DNA of 64,000 bases from Lunularia cruciata (GCA_948567375.1 OX419762.1:33682608-33746607), one strand, 5' to 3'; numbered from the stretch's first letter, positions 1 to 12,060 are shown. Made by a program: numbers and translations. The notes: a model not told the origin generated them from the sequence alone.

Positions 1-1905
1 AGTAGTTGATCATGCACTCCATCACCACCTACCACACTTGCACTAGGATGTCTAGGAGCCATGGATGTTGTCTGCAATGCCTCAAATAGCATGAAAGATT
101 AGGGAAGTCTAACCTGTCTCCCAACCTCTCCTCTTTGTGGGTCCAACTTCACTGATGCTCCTCTAGGCTCTAGAGCACGTACTACACTCCTAGTCACTGT
201 TGTAGATGCATCCACCTGTGTTGCTCCGCACATGAAGTCCAAAGCATCTCTATCACCAACATATGAAGTGGAAGCCTCAGCACTTGAATCTGATCTCCTC
301 TAAGCAATGGCCATACTAGCCAATCTCTGCTCCAACGACACAATCCGAGTAGCCATAGCTTTATCAAAAGTAAGGGCAAGTACTACACCCCTATTAGGTG
401 TAGATCCTCTACCACCTTGTTCTCCATGAACTAGAGCTCCTCTACTGCTTGCCATAGTAGCCCTACCACTCCGTAACTCCAGGTGTAGGTCAAAGCATCG
501 GTCACTAGTGTGACCAAATTTGTGGCAATGCTCACATTGCCTCTATGCTGGCTATGATGCACCCAAGGTATCAGGTCCACTACCCTGAGTACACTCTCTC
601 CGATGGTGAGGTCCACCACAAGTCCAACAAGCAACACTACTACTCATTGGCTCCTGTTGACCCAAAAATGAAGGTAAGGGTCTCTAGCTCCACTAGGTCC
701 TCCACTCGCTCCACTAGGTCCTCTACTCACTCCATAGGATTTGGGCTATCCACCTTGTCCTCAAAAACCAACTAGGCATGGTGCATTTTGTTGCACTCTA
801 GAAGAAGTAACAATTGTGCATGAGGTCTCCCTACCAAATCCAGATGTCACCACCCTCTCCTCCACCATGTTTAGCTCAATATGCTCAACCAAACCAAAGA
901 CTAGTACCAAAGTAGGCAAAGTAGCCTATAATAATGTAGCATCACAAACTCTATGTCGCAACTCCCTGTCAAGTATCCCATACCAAAACTGGACTGCTTG
1001 GGCCTCAATAACTCCTTGAGTGAAACTGATCAGCCGCCCCATGCGAGTGTATGCTTCACGTATGCTCTTTCCAACCTTCTATTTGAACTCTTGCAAGCTC
1101 CTCAACTTGTCAGTCCGCACTCCCTGGTAGTTCTACCTCAAACACTAGAAGAACTCCACCATGAGGTTAAACCCCAATACCACACCACCTCTTGTAGTGG
1201 TACCTCCACTCATTGTAGCACTATTTCTAGCTAGTGTACCTCCACTAGCTCCACCAACACTACTTGAGCTAGAACTCATAGGTACAACCAATCTACTCTT
1301 GGCCACCAAGCTTGAAGTGATAGAGACATAGTTTAGAGACCAATACTGTCTCCATAACTCAATCTCTTCCAAATGAGCTCTCTTGAACTCATGGTAGTCA
1401 TCCATTGGTGGGCCCTCCAAATGCTGAAACAACCCTTTCCATGCTATGAAGAGCGTAAACAAAGCCGGGTTCCGCATCTATTGCAAATCACACCAACTAT
1501 CAAACTCTTGGATGAAGTCATCCAACTCAATGGTACCCATTGTACCAGAGTAACGCCTAGGGCCTTTGGAGGCCCCATAAATCTTGTCCATGTCTCACAA
1601 CAATAGTGTGGACACACCAAGTGCACTCTTAACTAAATCAGCTCCTATGTCAAACTCCAACTCAGAGTCAATCTCCTCCCTCACTGGGACTTGAGATATA
1701 GACTGATACGGAGCACCACTCCGAGTAAATCCATTGCATACTATAGGGCTAACTCCTCTAGAATCCCCAATGAACTCCGTCATGACAAAGTAACCGCAAC
1801 TGCAACTGCAAACCAGAACCACAAATTGCAACCGCAAGTCGCAACCACAAGTACCCCACCAAGTGCAAACACCACCAAGTGCCAATACCAACTAAGCACT
1901 ACCCA
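1..1905 (-). pseudogene. Retrotransposon gag with two CCHC zinc knuckles (window-truncated)
   Basis: Read on the minus strand, this stretch gives an interrupted gag polyprotein. A helical capsid-like part (1477-900) includes the stretch EAYTRMGRLISFTQGV, and a Ser/Gly/Pro-rich linker follows. Two zinc knuckles come next: CWTCGGPHHRREC (591-629) and CEHCHKFGHTSDRC (495-536), both with CX2CX4HX4C spacing. Gag packages the element RNA in cytoplasmic particles. Several in-frame stops and at least two frame changes show it is dead. The 5' LTR lies immediately upstream (2220-3668); protease and pol would lie beyond base 1. The paired knuckles and gag sequence differ from the chromovirus gag at 21.9 kb, so this is another lineage, probably Ty3/gypsy. 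Linker sequence around 690-735 is locally repetitive. Confidence 0.75.
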
Positions 1906-2204
1906 CTAATGTAACTCTAACCAAGATAACTACACTAGGAGAAAGTGCAACTTGTAACCTACCATCACAACACGCACTCTCACGGTCTGCAAGTCATCAC
2001 TTCCTACCTCACCAAAGAGAAACAAAGATAGTCTGACTAGTCATCACTCTAGCCTCACTACCAAGAGCATACCAGAGCACCAATGCTCAAAATTCAAGGC
2101 ACCTCACACAAACATGGTGCACAAACAAGAAGTAGAGAATGGATAGGATCTAATCACAAGAAATCTAAACAAAAACCCTCCATCTCATAAAACAACATGG
2201 GACT

Positions 2205-2219
2205 GACTCTGTCACCATT
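2205..2219 (-). other. Primer-binding-site-like sequence
   Basis: On the minus strand, TGGTGACAGAGTC follows the inner LTR end by two bases. It resembles the plant iMet primer site TGGTATCAGAGC but has several mismatches, so it may be a decayed or alternative tRNA site. Its position between LTR and gag supports the role. Confidence 0.5.
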
Positions 2220-3668
2220 TGGTATTTGACATAAGAGAAGTTTGTATCTAAGTCTTAAGCTATCAAGATCACCAAGAATGGGATCAAACTGGCTCTCCTA
2301 GCCAAAGCTACAAGTGTTTAGATAATAGTGGCACAGTCACTAGGACAACAAGTGAGGGTGGACCAATTGGCTAGGGCACTAGTCTAGGAACAAGAGATTT
2401 AGGGGTCAAACCCTATTGTGCACAATCTAGCAGGATGGGCATATTTTTCCAACCAATGACCAAGATCTACTCTAAACTAGCTAGCCTCACGCCAGCAAGC
2501 TGGCTTGCTAGCCCTTCGTAGCCTCTCATAGCCCACAACCCACAACCCTATGCCTCAAAGCCTTGAAATACCAAAATTCAGCCAAATGACAACTTGCAAC
2601 AAATTGGTCATGCCTTCACCTCTTGAGCTCAAAATCACAACCACTGCTCAAAAATTGCTTCTTCTGTGCTTAAAAATTGGCCAGCACTTCCACACATTGC
2701 CAAATCTACAATGAGCTTCTGCACACCGGGGAAAAACTGAACTTCAATTGAGCTACCAACGATCTACCATGCTTGGACATACCACCAACACTCAAAGTTC
2801 TTGCACCCAATTTCCCCCTGATTTCACTTCTTTGATGTAATCAGATCGTTTACAACTCTCAAATACACTCAACTCAGATCAATACTTGATCTATCACTCT
2901 ATAAACTGCCAACAATTGGGCGCTAATTACAGTCAACCCACATCCACTCTAGCTAAGAGAATCCAGGTGACGCTCACCGACCTCTATCCACCATAGTTAA
3001 GAACTCAAAGGCTCAACATCAAAGAAGTCAGCTCTTTGGAGCTACACTTCCAAGGTATACTCTTGATTTCAACCTAGGTCTCATCCCAATGGTCCCGTTG
3101 ATGGCACACCCGACGGCATGGATGGTGTAAGTGACGGTGGGCCCCACCATGAAGTCAGTACCCTAAACACAAAATCTGACCATCGGAAGTAGTCTATGAG
3201 TAACTACCAAAATGCCTCTAACTACTAACATTGGAACTCCAATGTCCGAGCAAATAGATGCAACACTACAAATGGCGTGACAAAACTCTCAAGTGAGGGA
3301 AAGTCCAAATTCCTAGTTTGGTCTTGGCTTGGGTATTTATAAGTAACTAGGTACAAGACTCCCAGGAGCTTCTAAGGAAAGTTCTTTCTAAGAGCCATCT
3401 TACTTGGAATGCAAGCTAAACTAGGTTTTTACTTGGTGTACAAGCTAAGCTAGCAATAAGCTTGGCATACAAGTTATTCTACCCTTAGAAAGTTTCTAGA
3501 AGTAATCACCAAGAAGCTTCCTATGTGCTTCTAGAATATTCTACCCATAAGCTTTCTCTATGCTTCTAGCACATTCTTAGGCTAGTTGTACTTCTTTTTG
3601 CTATATTTAGCTTAGACTAATAACTCATTAGCTTCTACTAACTTATCTATTAACTCCGTATTATTACA
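2220..3668 (-). mobile_element. Long 5' LTR of the minus-strand element
   Basis: The outer end on the minus strand reads TGTAATAATACGGAG, nearly the same as the start of the chromovirus LTRs at 21286 and 50735. The first ~350 bp (U3) follow those LTRs closely: repeated GAAGCTTC blocks, heat-shock-like arrays, and a TATA box (TTATAAATACC, about 3336-3346) followed by an AAGCC stretch. Downstream of that the sequence is unlike them, and the LTR extends about 1.1 kb further to an inner end next to the primer-site-like motif. The exact inner boundary (2220 or 2227) is uncertain because the second LTR lies outside the window. Confidence 0.6.
3336..3545 (-). promoter_or_regulatory. LTR promoter: HSE array and TATA box
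   Basis: TTCtaGAAtaTTC at 3529-3541 is a perfect three-unit heat-shock element (alternating GAA/TTC at 5-bp spacing). A TTCtaGAA pair lies at 3494-3501. On the minus strand these are upstream of TATAAATA at about 3340, in the geometry of a heat-inducible U3 promoter. Activity is inferred from the motif only. Confidence 0.55.
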
Positions 3669-5139
3669 ACAAGGCTGGTTTTCCTTATCATCTTGAGCAA
3701 GAACTTTAAAATAGTGACTTAATTCCTTTGGAGTCTATCCTCCTTGCAAGAGATGCATTTGATTTCATGGGTCCGCTTGGATCTTAAACTCATCTCCTTG
3801 AACATGTGCTTGTTAGATCTAGCTTTCCTCTTATTGTCACTCAATTTCTACCTTCATTTTTCAATCTCTAATTGAGCATACTCAACTTATATCTTCATCA
3901 AAGTCTTCTCTATTTTCCTCATGTTAATGGCTTTTAGTTTAGTGAGATGTAACCTCTCCCTAGATTATATATATTTTTCCTTAAGCATGATGATCTTTGC
4001 TAAATCATGAGACATAGATATGTTTGGTGACATTATTGATACGCCTTTGCAATAGTGCAATTTCTTCCCTTGGGTCACTTTCTCCATCTTTGTCATTGAA
4101 AGCTCCCTTGAACCCATCCCTTGTTTAGACTAGTGGAGGTGGTGCAACAAAAGGTGACTCCTTTAGTGTGCTTTCTTGTATTCCATTTTCCAAGCCTTCT
4201 ATGTAAACATTAGCTAAACCTTCCATCCCTTGGATGTTTGGGACAAGTTAAAAGCATGAGTTGAGAAGCACCATCTTTGGAGGAGAGGAGAATTGATTGC
4301 TAGGCAATATGTTTTCTTTAAACTATGGAAACTGCTCCACTCCTTGACCTATGCATGTGACATGAATTGGAGTTCAATATCCTAAACTTACCATAGCATG
4401 TGGCATAATTTTTACCTAAATCCCAAACATGTCTCTATTCTAGCAAAATAGGACACATTTCATTCAATTTTTCACCTATGGTTCTCCATTCTTTGCCATA
4501 CTCTTTCTTTGTGAGCCTTCTCTAGTTGACTTATTTTTCAACTCCCAAGCTTCCTTGTAAGATTTCATGTACCTTAGCCATTTCTTGTAAAGTTGAGCAT
4601 CTATCATAATAGCTAGAAATCCTTACCTCTCACAAACCAAAAATGTGGCCATGAAACTAAAAGTTGTGGGCTTATGAATGAAAATTTTTGCAATTACCAC
4701 CATGAATCTATGCAAAATGTTTTGGATCTGTCAAATATTCAAAGATCTGTCCAAAATGGTGGTTTACTATTTGGAACTATTGTCCTCCTTTGCTTTGCTA
4801 AGAACAAAAGACACCATCCTCAATAATTCTCCAAAATTCCAATCTGAGGGTCTTGGTTTTGAGTATGATGTGAGTCTAAAATGGTGTCACGACCTAGAGA
4901 AGGAAATTGGATGTCTCTATTGCCAATTTTTCTCTACCCTTTTGCATTGGAATTTCTTGACCCTCAATCAATTCTTGGTTGCCACTACTGGTGGTGTATA
5001 ACTATTCATAACTCTCAAATTTCCTTGCCACGCACTAAGTCTACCGACAAAAATACCACCAAAATTTGAAATGACCGTAACCACATGCTTAGTGAAAGGA
5101 GTAGCTTGTAGCAAACACAGTCAAAGATCTAGTTCAAGA
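3669..5139. other. No recognisable gene
   Basis: Both strands show only short, stop-riddled frames. The longest (4678-5001, plus, 107 codons) matches nothing I recognise and shows no conserved motif. The texture resembles decayed transposon coding sequence, and no family can be named. Confidence 0.5.
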
Positions 5140-5144
5140 GTAGG

Positions 5145-8100
5145 TGTGACAACCCGGCAAATATCACTTCTGCGGTAATCGGGTAAGTAAAGTTCGTTCC
5201 CGTAGAGATACTAGTCATAAATGTCCAAATACAAAGTCAAACGGTAACAATGCAGTTCTTCTTGGTTGCTTCTTTTATCTCTCAAGTAGAAACCACACCC
5301 AGAAGAGAGTAACAAGCACTGATTCGCAATCTTGTCACAAATTAACACTCCTTAATCACAACTCCTTCAATTCTTTCCAAACAATCTTGATTGTGATGAT
5401 TCAAGCTCTCCCAAAAATGGCACTTCACTGCAAAATGACTTCACCTCAGAATTGTGTTCCACCCCTCCACTGAAGGCACAACTTCCTCAATCAAAATTGC
5501 TTCACATCAACCTTGCACTGCACTCACAAATGTAGAATACTACCAACACTACAATTCCTCTCAGATCTGTCAAGGCATTGCCCCGATTGCACTTCACTCA
5601 AGATCAAACACACAGAATGAAGATCAAGGTTGTAGAATCCAACATCCAACAAGCACACTAACTTGCACTCAAATTTCTCCAAACACTCACAAACACAATT
5701 GAAAAGTTGATACTCGGAATCAAGCTTAAGCGAGCTTGATTCCAAGCACTGCTTCATAGCACTTTGCGTTATCTATTCTCAAAAATTATGAGCACTGAAT
5801 AACATGATACTGCAAATGCCACTCTTAAGTAGTGAACAAATTGATAGTTCTAACAACTATACTGTTTTACAACAACTCTTCTAACCTGCGATCCAAAATG
5901 ACAATGCACCTCTTCATATCTGCCTCTTCAAATCTCAAAATTGTTACTACTCCGATCCGATGTCTACTTGGTCATCGGCTTACAAACCCAAACCCAAAGT
6001 AATTGTACTTCCTACTACTCTATCCTCGGGTTTCACAACTTCTAATTCTTCTACCAGATCTAGCAATTCTCTTTCCCGACCCACTCTTCTCCAATGTCTG
6101 AATTTCCACTAGTGGGTAACTTATCTAACTCCTTATCTCCCGACCCACTCTTCTCCAATGTCTCCGATGGTAACTCCAAAGACATCTGTACTCCTACTTC
6201 ATCTACCTTGGGTTTTGCTCTAACATCTTTCCGAAGTTTGTCTATCTCCAACTTTACTAAGTCTAATCTAATCGTGATATTATCTTCTACCTCTAATATC
6301 TTCCTATCTACACGAGTCCTGAGACTTATCAACAGCGCATTCAAATTTGTATCTTTCGCATGTCTTTGCCTCGTCTCCTGCACCAACAATTTCAACTCCT
6401 ACAGCCTCGTTTCTTCAATTCAAATGCTGGCCTTTGTACTTAACATCGCATTCATCCTGAGGACAATCTCCTTCAATGGCTCCAATAGCATCTTTCTTTC
6501 TTGCTCTCGATCTACAAGCCAATCCTCCTTGTACATCGCCAACTCTGCTTTGAACTCGGCTTTCACCGTTTCCTTCTCCTTCTCCTTCTATACAACCTTC
6601 TCTTCTTGATTACGAAGTAACTCTCGTAATCTCTCTTCTTCTCTATATCGTGCTGCTAACTCCCTTTGCCAGAGTTGCTTCTTCTCTTCTACACTCTCCA
6701 TGACTCTATTGAGCTCTTGTTCCTTTGCCGATACCCTTGCCATAGCATGGATAAGTTCTACCCTTGAATCAGCAAACTGCTGCTTCAAAATCTCATACTC
6801 TGCTATTTGTCTTTCCCTCGCTATGTAACTCTTCTTAACAAGCTCTTCTCAATATCTCTCTTCTCTCTGCAAGTCTTCAATTACCTGAGTCTTCACTACT
6901 GCCTCCGCTCGTAGTACTTCACTTTCCTCCTCACCTTGGGTTATGATTTTCTTCAACGAGTTCTCTTCTTCTAATCTTCTTTTGCTAAGACCTACAAAAC
7001 AGTCTTCACTTTTAGACAAGTTGACTGCATTTCCTTCTTCTTGTGCTCCAATTTCACCAGCAGTGGACACATGATCTCCCGCAAGTACTCTACTCCATTA
7101 CTCGCTACTACCTCCTCTTGCGGAGCCATCTCCCTTCTCACTTCTATTCCCCCCAATACTCGCCTTCGTCCCTGCAGTCTTTGTATCGGAACTGACGCCT
7201 CGCTTCCCGAGCTTTCATTCACTTCTTCTTTTACTTTACTCGGACTTGCCTCACACTTTGCCTTGCGTCTTAAGCGGACTTCCCTCTGAATCGCAATCGT
7301 CTTTTCTTCAGCCTCAAGTATTTCATCCTCCAACTTTGTGTTGTCCTCGGCCTCAATCTCTGCTTGCACTTCTTCTTCTTCCTTGGCAATTTCTGGCACC
7401 GACATCATTTCTCCACCTTCATCGCTGTCACTACTTGTATCTCCACTTTGTAGCATTAGCTTGGGTTCCTCCTTGCGTTCTGAGTCTTTGGATTGCACTT
7501 GGCTTCACCTTTCGAGTCTTCGTCTTCCAACTTGATCACCACCATTCCTTGCCTTGGGTTTCCTCTCCTGGTCTTCCAAGGTTTTGTCTTGTCTTTGGCT
7601 TCGGCCTGCCGACTTTGCTTCTTCAATTTTGGAGTACTCGCTTCTATCTCCATATTCTTCCCCGTCTTCTTGTAGTACTCGTCTGTGCTTTGGATTTGAA
7701 GGATGTATTGTTGCTCCTCTACATCGACTTCTCTTCTTAAGTCGGAGTGGAAGTGCGACACCATTTGAGCTCGCTCCGCCAAGTTCAGCAAATTCAACCC
7801 GAGGTAGAAGTGCGCTACAAACGGCACAATGTAATGTGGAGGCGATTTATCCCGCAAATTCCACACCATTTGTCGTGTTCTTCCATGGAAGCACCTCGCC
7901 CAATTTATTGGGTCTCCTGCAAAAAATTTGTGAAAGAACACCGCTTGGTGTTTCATCACATAGGTTGTTCTCTCCGGCTTCAGGATTGCTATCAGAGCAC
8001 TCACAATCCCCCTCTTGATAGGATCTTTATAGCTCTTTACTTTGTATCCATTCTTTGTCCGCTTTGACGAGAATGCATCCCTCACTTCTTGGGTTTCTTT

Positions 8101-8948
8101 GGCTATCTCTCCCTTCCCCAAGAACATGGCACCCTGCTCCGTCCTGCTTCCTTTCCGAGTACTAATCTCCAATCCGACTCTGTCCAGCGAGCCGAATTTC
8201 CTCTCTTCCCTTCTTCCTCGGGTCCATCGAGACACTTGCTCTTGATGATCTCAATCATGAAACCTAGAAAACTAACATTCTAGTTCCATGCCAAGAATGT
8301 AATCCGAAGTCGGTTCAAGACTTTGATTCTTGCAATTACATCCAACCTCCGAATTGCATGATTCCTTACTACAAGTTTGGAGTTCTTCTTTCCTCCTCCC
8401 ATCTCTCCTGCTTTCACACTATCTCTTGATTTCACTCTTGCGACTTCTCCCTTACACACTAGTGCGTCTTCCACTCTATTTCCCTTCCCACGATCACTTG
8501 TAGGATGACTTCTCAACAACTAAGGAAAATTGCTCGACATTGCTTCATCATGAGCTCAACTTTTATAGAGTTGCGCTTTCTTCATCTCTCTTCAATTTGA
8601 GTTTCTACCGAGAAATCACACCTCCTGCATGCACCTATCATTGTCAATCATACTTTGCGCGTATGGGCCGCCAGTTTTGAACGGTCCCTTCTTGAATTTC
8701 TTGCCCCGACAAAAGGCTATTAGACTGACTTTGCCTCGGGTTGAGCTCCCCCAAAATGAAGACTCCTTACTTCGGGTTGTATGCTGACAGGGCATTTCCA
8801 AGTACTTTGCCTTATGACCCAAAGTCACTTTACTTTGGGTTTCATCCCGAAGACTCTTTTCTTTGCCTTCTTTGGCCATACAAGCGCAATCCGACTTCTC
8901 TATACACTTCTTCTTCTCTATTTTGAAAAAAAAAATGTATGCACCATA
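5145..8948 (-). mobile_element. ORF-bearing LTR-less element, copy 1
   Basis: This is a 3.8 kb unit whose plus-strand left end is TGTGACAACCCGGC and right end is GCACCATA. It is flanked by a perfect 5-bp duplication, GTAGG, at 5140-5144 and 8949-8953. Copies at 30807-34176 and 56682-60404 have the same ends and their own 5-bp duplications, while flanking DNA differs at each site, so the ends are real. No LTR occurs inside: the left ~900 bp (3' UTR of the minus-strand ORF) is not repeated at the right. Integrase-type ends plus a 5-bp duplication suggest either a very long solo LTR carrying a gene or a non-autonomous element mobilised by retroviral-type integrase. A 24-bp segment is duplicated near 6077 and 6140. 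Confidence 0.75.
6060..8585 (-). pseudogene. Coiled-coil gag-like protein of copy 1 (broken)
   Basis: The product is unrecognised. Read on the minus strand from ATG at 8585 (MKKAQLYK), it has three parts. First is a globular region with the patches RRLDVIARIKVL, SYKDPIKRGIVSALI, HQAVFFHKFFAG, INWARCFHGRTRQMV and FYLGLNLLNLAERA. Then comes a Lys/Glu-rich acidic linker (about 7600-7100), and finally a long coiled coil rich in E, R, K, L and Q (about 7050-6100) ending in NALLISLRTRVDRKILEVE. A helical N-terminal block plus coiled coil is gag-like, but there is no zinc knuckle, protease or RT. The same order occurs in copies 2, 3 and 4, so it was once a single ~840-residue protein. Here it is split by several frameshifts and stops; the longest open piece is 7456-8235. 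Confidence 0.65.
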
Positions 8949-8953
8949 GTAGG

Positions 8954-10160
8954 AATGCATGTTTTGAGCACTATCCACCAAAAGGCTTTTCAAATATATT
9001 CCTATACGTCACCTTCCATAGATATGGCAGTCCAATTTGTTATCCATGGTTACCTATTTTGTCTAATATTATTTCATTATGGCACAGCTAAACATAAGTA
9101 AGCGAGAGTTTGATTTTTATAAAGAATCAATGAACAAGAATGAACACAGGTTGCACTATTTTTTCCATCTTGGAAATTAGAGGTTCAATTATTAGCTCAT
9201 GATTGGCTTACAAAGTTCACTAAAAAAGTTATAGATTTTGGTATTTTTCCTTACACACTAGTGGAATTTGTTTCTGAAACCTCCTGATGTATCACATTTT
9301 CTTTGCTCTAAAAGAAAGTATAACTAATCGATTTCCATGAAGCCGCTCACCCAAGAAAGTGGATTTAAACAAGATGGTAATTTATATGATACTTAACCCT
9401 CATACCAACCCACCAATTGCTATTCCACTTCATTCATCATTTAATCTTCAAGTTTTACAAAGATTTTTGTTCACAAACTATACTTGTGGCAAATATACAC
9501 ATCATTCATTGGATATAAAGATTAGAACATTGTCAATGTTGATGAAAAAGTTATGCACCCGGATGGTTAAGATGCCACAATGAAGGGTGTCAAGATACTA
9601 GTAATTTTTTGGTCAAATTATTGGTTAGCTGAAATCTGGTGCTATGAGTAAGGCTTTCATAATTTCACATGTGATATAGTTTTAGAAAAGATGATTTCTC
9701 ATGTTTTGGATGGACGGCAAGTGGAAAAGACTAAGGTTTTCAAGTATACAAGAATAGTGATATACAAGTAGATTATCATTTTGTTCTTTTGACTTCTAAC
9801 TTTAAAATTATGTAGAGCTATGGATATAGAGTTTGTCATATTTATCAAAGATGATTGGAAATTTTATCATTTTCAATTTTTACTTTTTAACTTGTTGAGA
9901 TAGCAGATATTTATTGATCAATAAAGTATAGATAACTAGCAATCATCCTAAATCATATCTCTTTTATCCTTCAATAATACATGTATTATGTGAGCCAAAT
10001 GACTTACATGAATTTTTTTCTCCAAAATATAAAACCATATTTCATTATAGTGATATGAAAACTCAATACCATTTTAGACTAAAATTAAAAATCATATTTC
10101 AGTACAATAGTAAAATTCAATACTATTTTAGTCCATTGGGAAGAAAGCCGACCTCATAGA
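8954..10160. other. AT-rich stretch without recognisable genes
   Basis: No frame has convincing coding character, and no repeat ends or RNA genes were noticed. The right flank of copy 1 begins here. Confidence 0.5.
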
Positions 10161-10225
10161 ACACAAGAAGGATGGGAAGACCCCATCAAGCCAAACAAGG
10201 GAGAGACAAAAGAGGTAAAATGGGG

Positions 10226-10870
10226 CTAGGCCCCAATAGTATTGATATGAGAAATTTGCCCTTCCACACTTAAGATATCTGAGTTATGCAAGTTGTAAGG
10301 TTTACAAACTACTATAGCATCCAAAGAAGCATCACCTAGAGTGATTGCTCTCTTATGGATTGCACCAGCCAATGCTCTCAGTAGAGCAATGGACACAAGT
10401 TGTCTAAAGTATGAGAGTGAGAGTGGAACCCCTTGGTGTTTAATATGATAAGCTCTCACACACTCCCTAACAAATGTGTCGAATGCCATGTCCATAGCTC
10501 TATATAACTCCAAGGCTAGAGGAACAAAGAGGTGTCCTCACTACATACCTCTCTACTTGAAGACCTTGTGTGCTATAGCACCGCTTGCTGTCCATCCAAG
10601 AGGGCAAGTAATCACTCCCTCCAAAACTACATCATGCATGTAGGGTCTATAACCACAACATCTACCATTCTCATCTGATCATCTCCGACCAAATATAAGT
10701 CTACTCTTACACATGTCGTATGCATGTATCTACTATTTAGTCCATTCAGTTTTCTTCTTTTGTATGGCCTAATTGAGCTTCTCGTACTTCTCATACTTCG
10801 TCTTGGATTGCTTCCCCATTTGTATTAACTTTTGTGATTCTGAGAAAATACACACATTTTATGATTGTCT
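10226..10870 (-). pseudogene. Decayed ORF of unknown family
   Basis: An open minus-strand frame (10226-10513, 95 codons) begins MELYRAMDMAFDTFVREC and contains SYFRQLVSIALLRALAGA. In-frame continuation upstream to about 10830 is readable with a few stops (patches CPLGWTASGAIAHKVF and YRPYMHDVVLEGVITC). The composition is protein-like and the direction constant over 600 bp, unlike its flanks, so this looks like a degraded gene or element ORF. I do not recognise the family. Confidence 0.35.
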
Positions 10871-12060
10871 CTCCGTTAGACATTATTTGGAGACTATTAC
10901 ACTTGACAAAATAATATGAGGAAGTTGCGTTGTCATAAAACTTCAATTTGTGATGTAATATTGCGGTCCTCGTTCCGGTCTTATTGTAGTATCTTAAGTG
11001 AAAACTGTTGAATTGGTGATTACTTTATCAAATCACGTATTTCGAGACTCTGTATTTTCTAAATATACATGATTCATCTAGGTTTCCTTCTATCTTGTTT
11101 CTGTTTCCTATTTTTACCTAAGTACTTTTGCATAATTTCCTTACATCTGCCTGAATAGTTTAGCAAAACATGGTATCCATGACGCCACTTCATCCTCTTC
11201 ATATTAATAATCATCTTTCTTAATTCCTATTAAAATGGAAAATTAAAATGATTCGACAAGGATTGAGTCCTCTAGCATGAAGGTTCTTCGCCAAATGTAT
11301 TAATTTATTGTCTAGATATAGAAAAGAGACAAGAAGGAAATTTTTTGAAGAAAATTTTGCATCGTATAGGATTTTTAATTATTATAACTAGAATTTTTAA
11401 TCTAGAAAAGAGTAAAAAATATCTAAACTTTGAGGAGAATACCAGTTTTTATTTTATTTAAATACTCTTGATTTGAGTTCTTACTACTATCTGACCATTG
11501 GGTTCCTGAGCAATTGCTTGAGAGGCCTTTGCGGAATGCTCTGCATCATGTCAGTTCATATAACAGGCCATATATATATATATTTCCATTGTTTAAAAAT
11601 TGCCGTTCTTGTATGTAATTTTAAGGAAAGAATATATCTGTTCTAACTTTTAAATGATCAATCTCACGAACGGTGTTAAAGGGTGAACATCGGGACAACG
11701 ATTATAAGTCTATGAGAATTGGATTCTTGACTTGCCCAGTGTGTGTGCCTCAAATGTATGAAGACAATAATATTTATTGTGTTTCTGTAATTCAATTTTA
11801 ACCCCGGATTTCAGTTAACTTTTTTTGAGTAGAAATCGTTCGTTTGGAATTGCCACTTGGAATGAATATCTAGTTACAATAGTGAATGAAGCTGTTATTC
11901 CTCGACGTGCTTAGGAATGCGTATGGTTCATTTCATGATGCTAAGGTGATGGCTATTTTAATTTGAAATAGGAAAAGTGGCTGTTTTCAGTCTTTATTCT
12001 CAATTTTTGCAATTTCTTAATCTCAAAAATAAATCAGAAAAGAGTGGAGGATTTTTACCG
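10871..12060. other. AT-rich intergenic DNA
   Basis: No coding frame, LTR end or RNA gene was seen; a short (AT)n run lies near 11570. The composition changes abruptly near 12060, where a more GC-balanced gene island begins. Confidence 0.5.

Noticed and set aside
7246-7740. Plus-strand ORF of 164 codons (and similar plus frames across 7.0-8.2 kb and 32.0-33.0 kb)
   Set aside because: Antisense shadow of the conserved minus-strand coiled-coil ORF; rich in Ser/Leu/Pro as expected opposite Glu/Lys codons.
8553-8570. TATA-box-like CTATAAAA on the minus strand of copies 1 and 2
   Set aside because: It lies inside the conserved start of the ORF (it encodes the Leu-Tyr-Lys of MKKAQLYK), so it is coding sequence and not a promoter.
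5145-8948. Copy 1 as a DNA transposon (CACTA, MULE, Helitron)
   Set aside because: Terminal inverted identity is only TGTG/CACA-like, duplications are 5 bp, there is no transposase, and there are no Helitron TC..CTRR ends.
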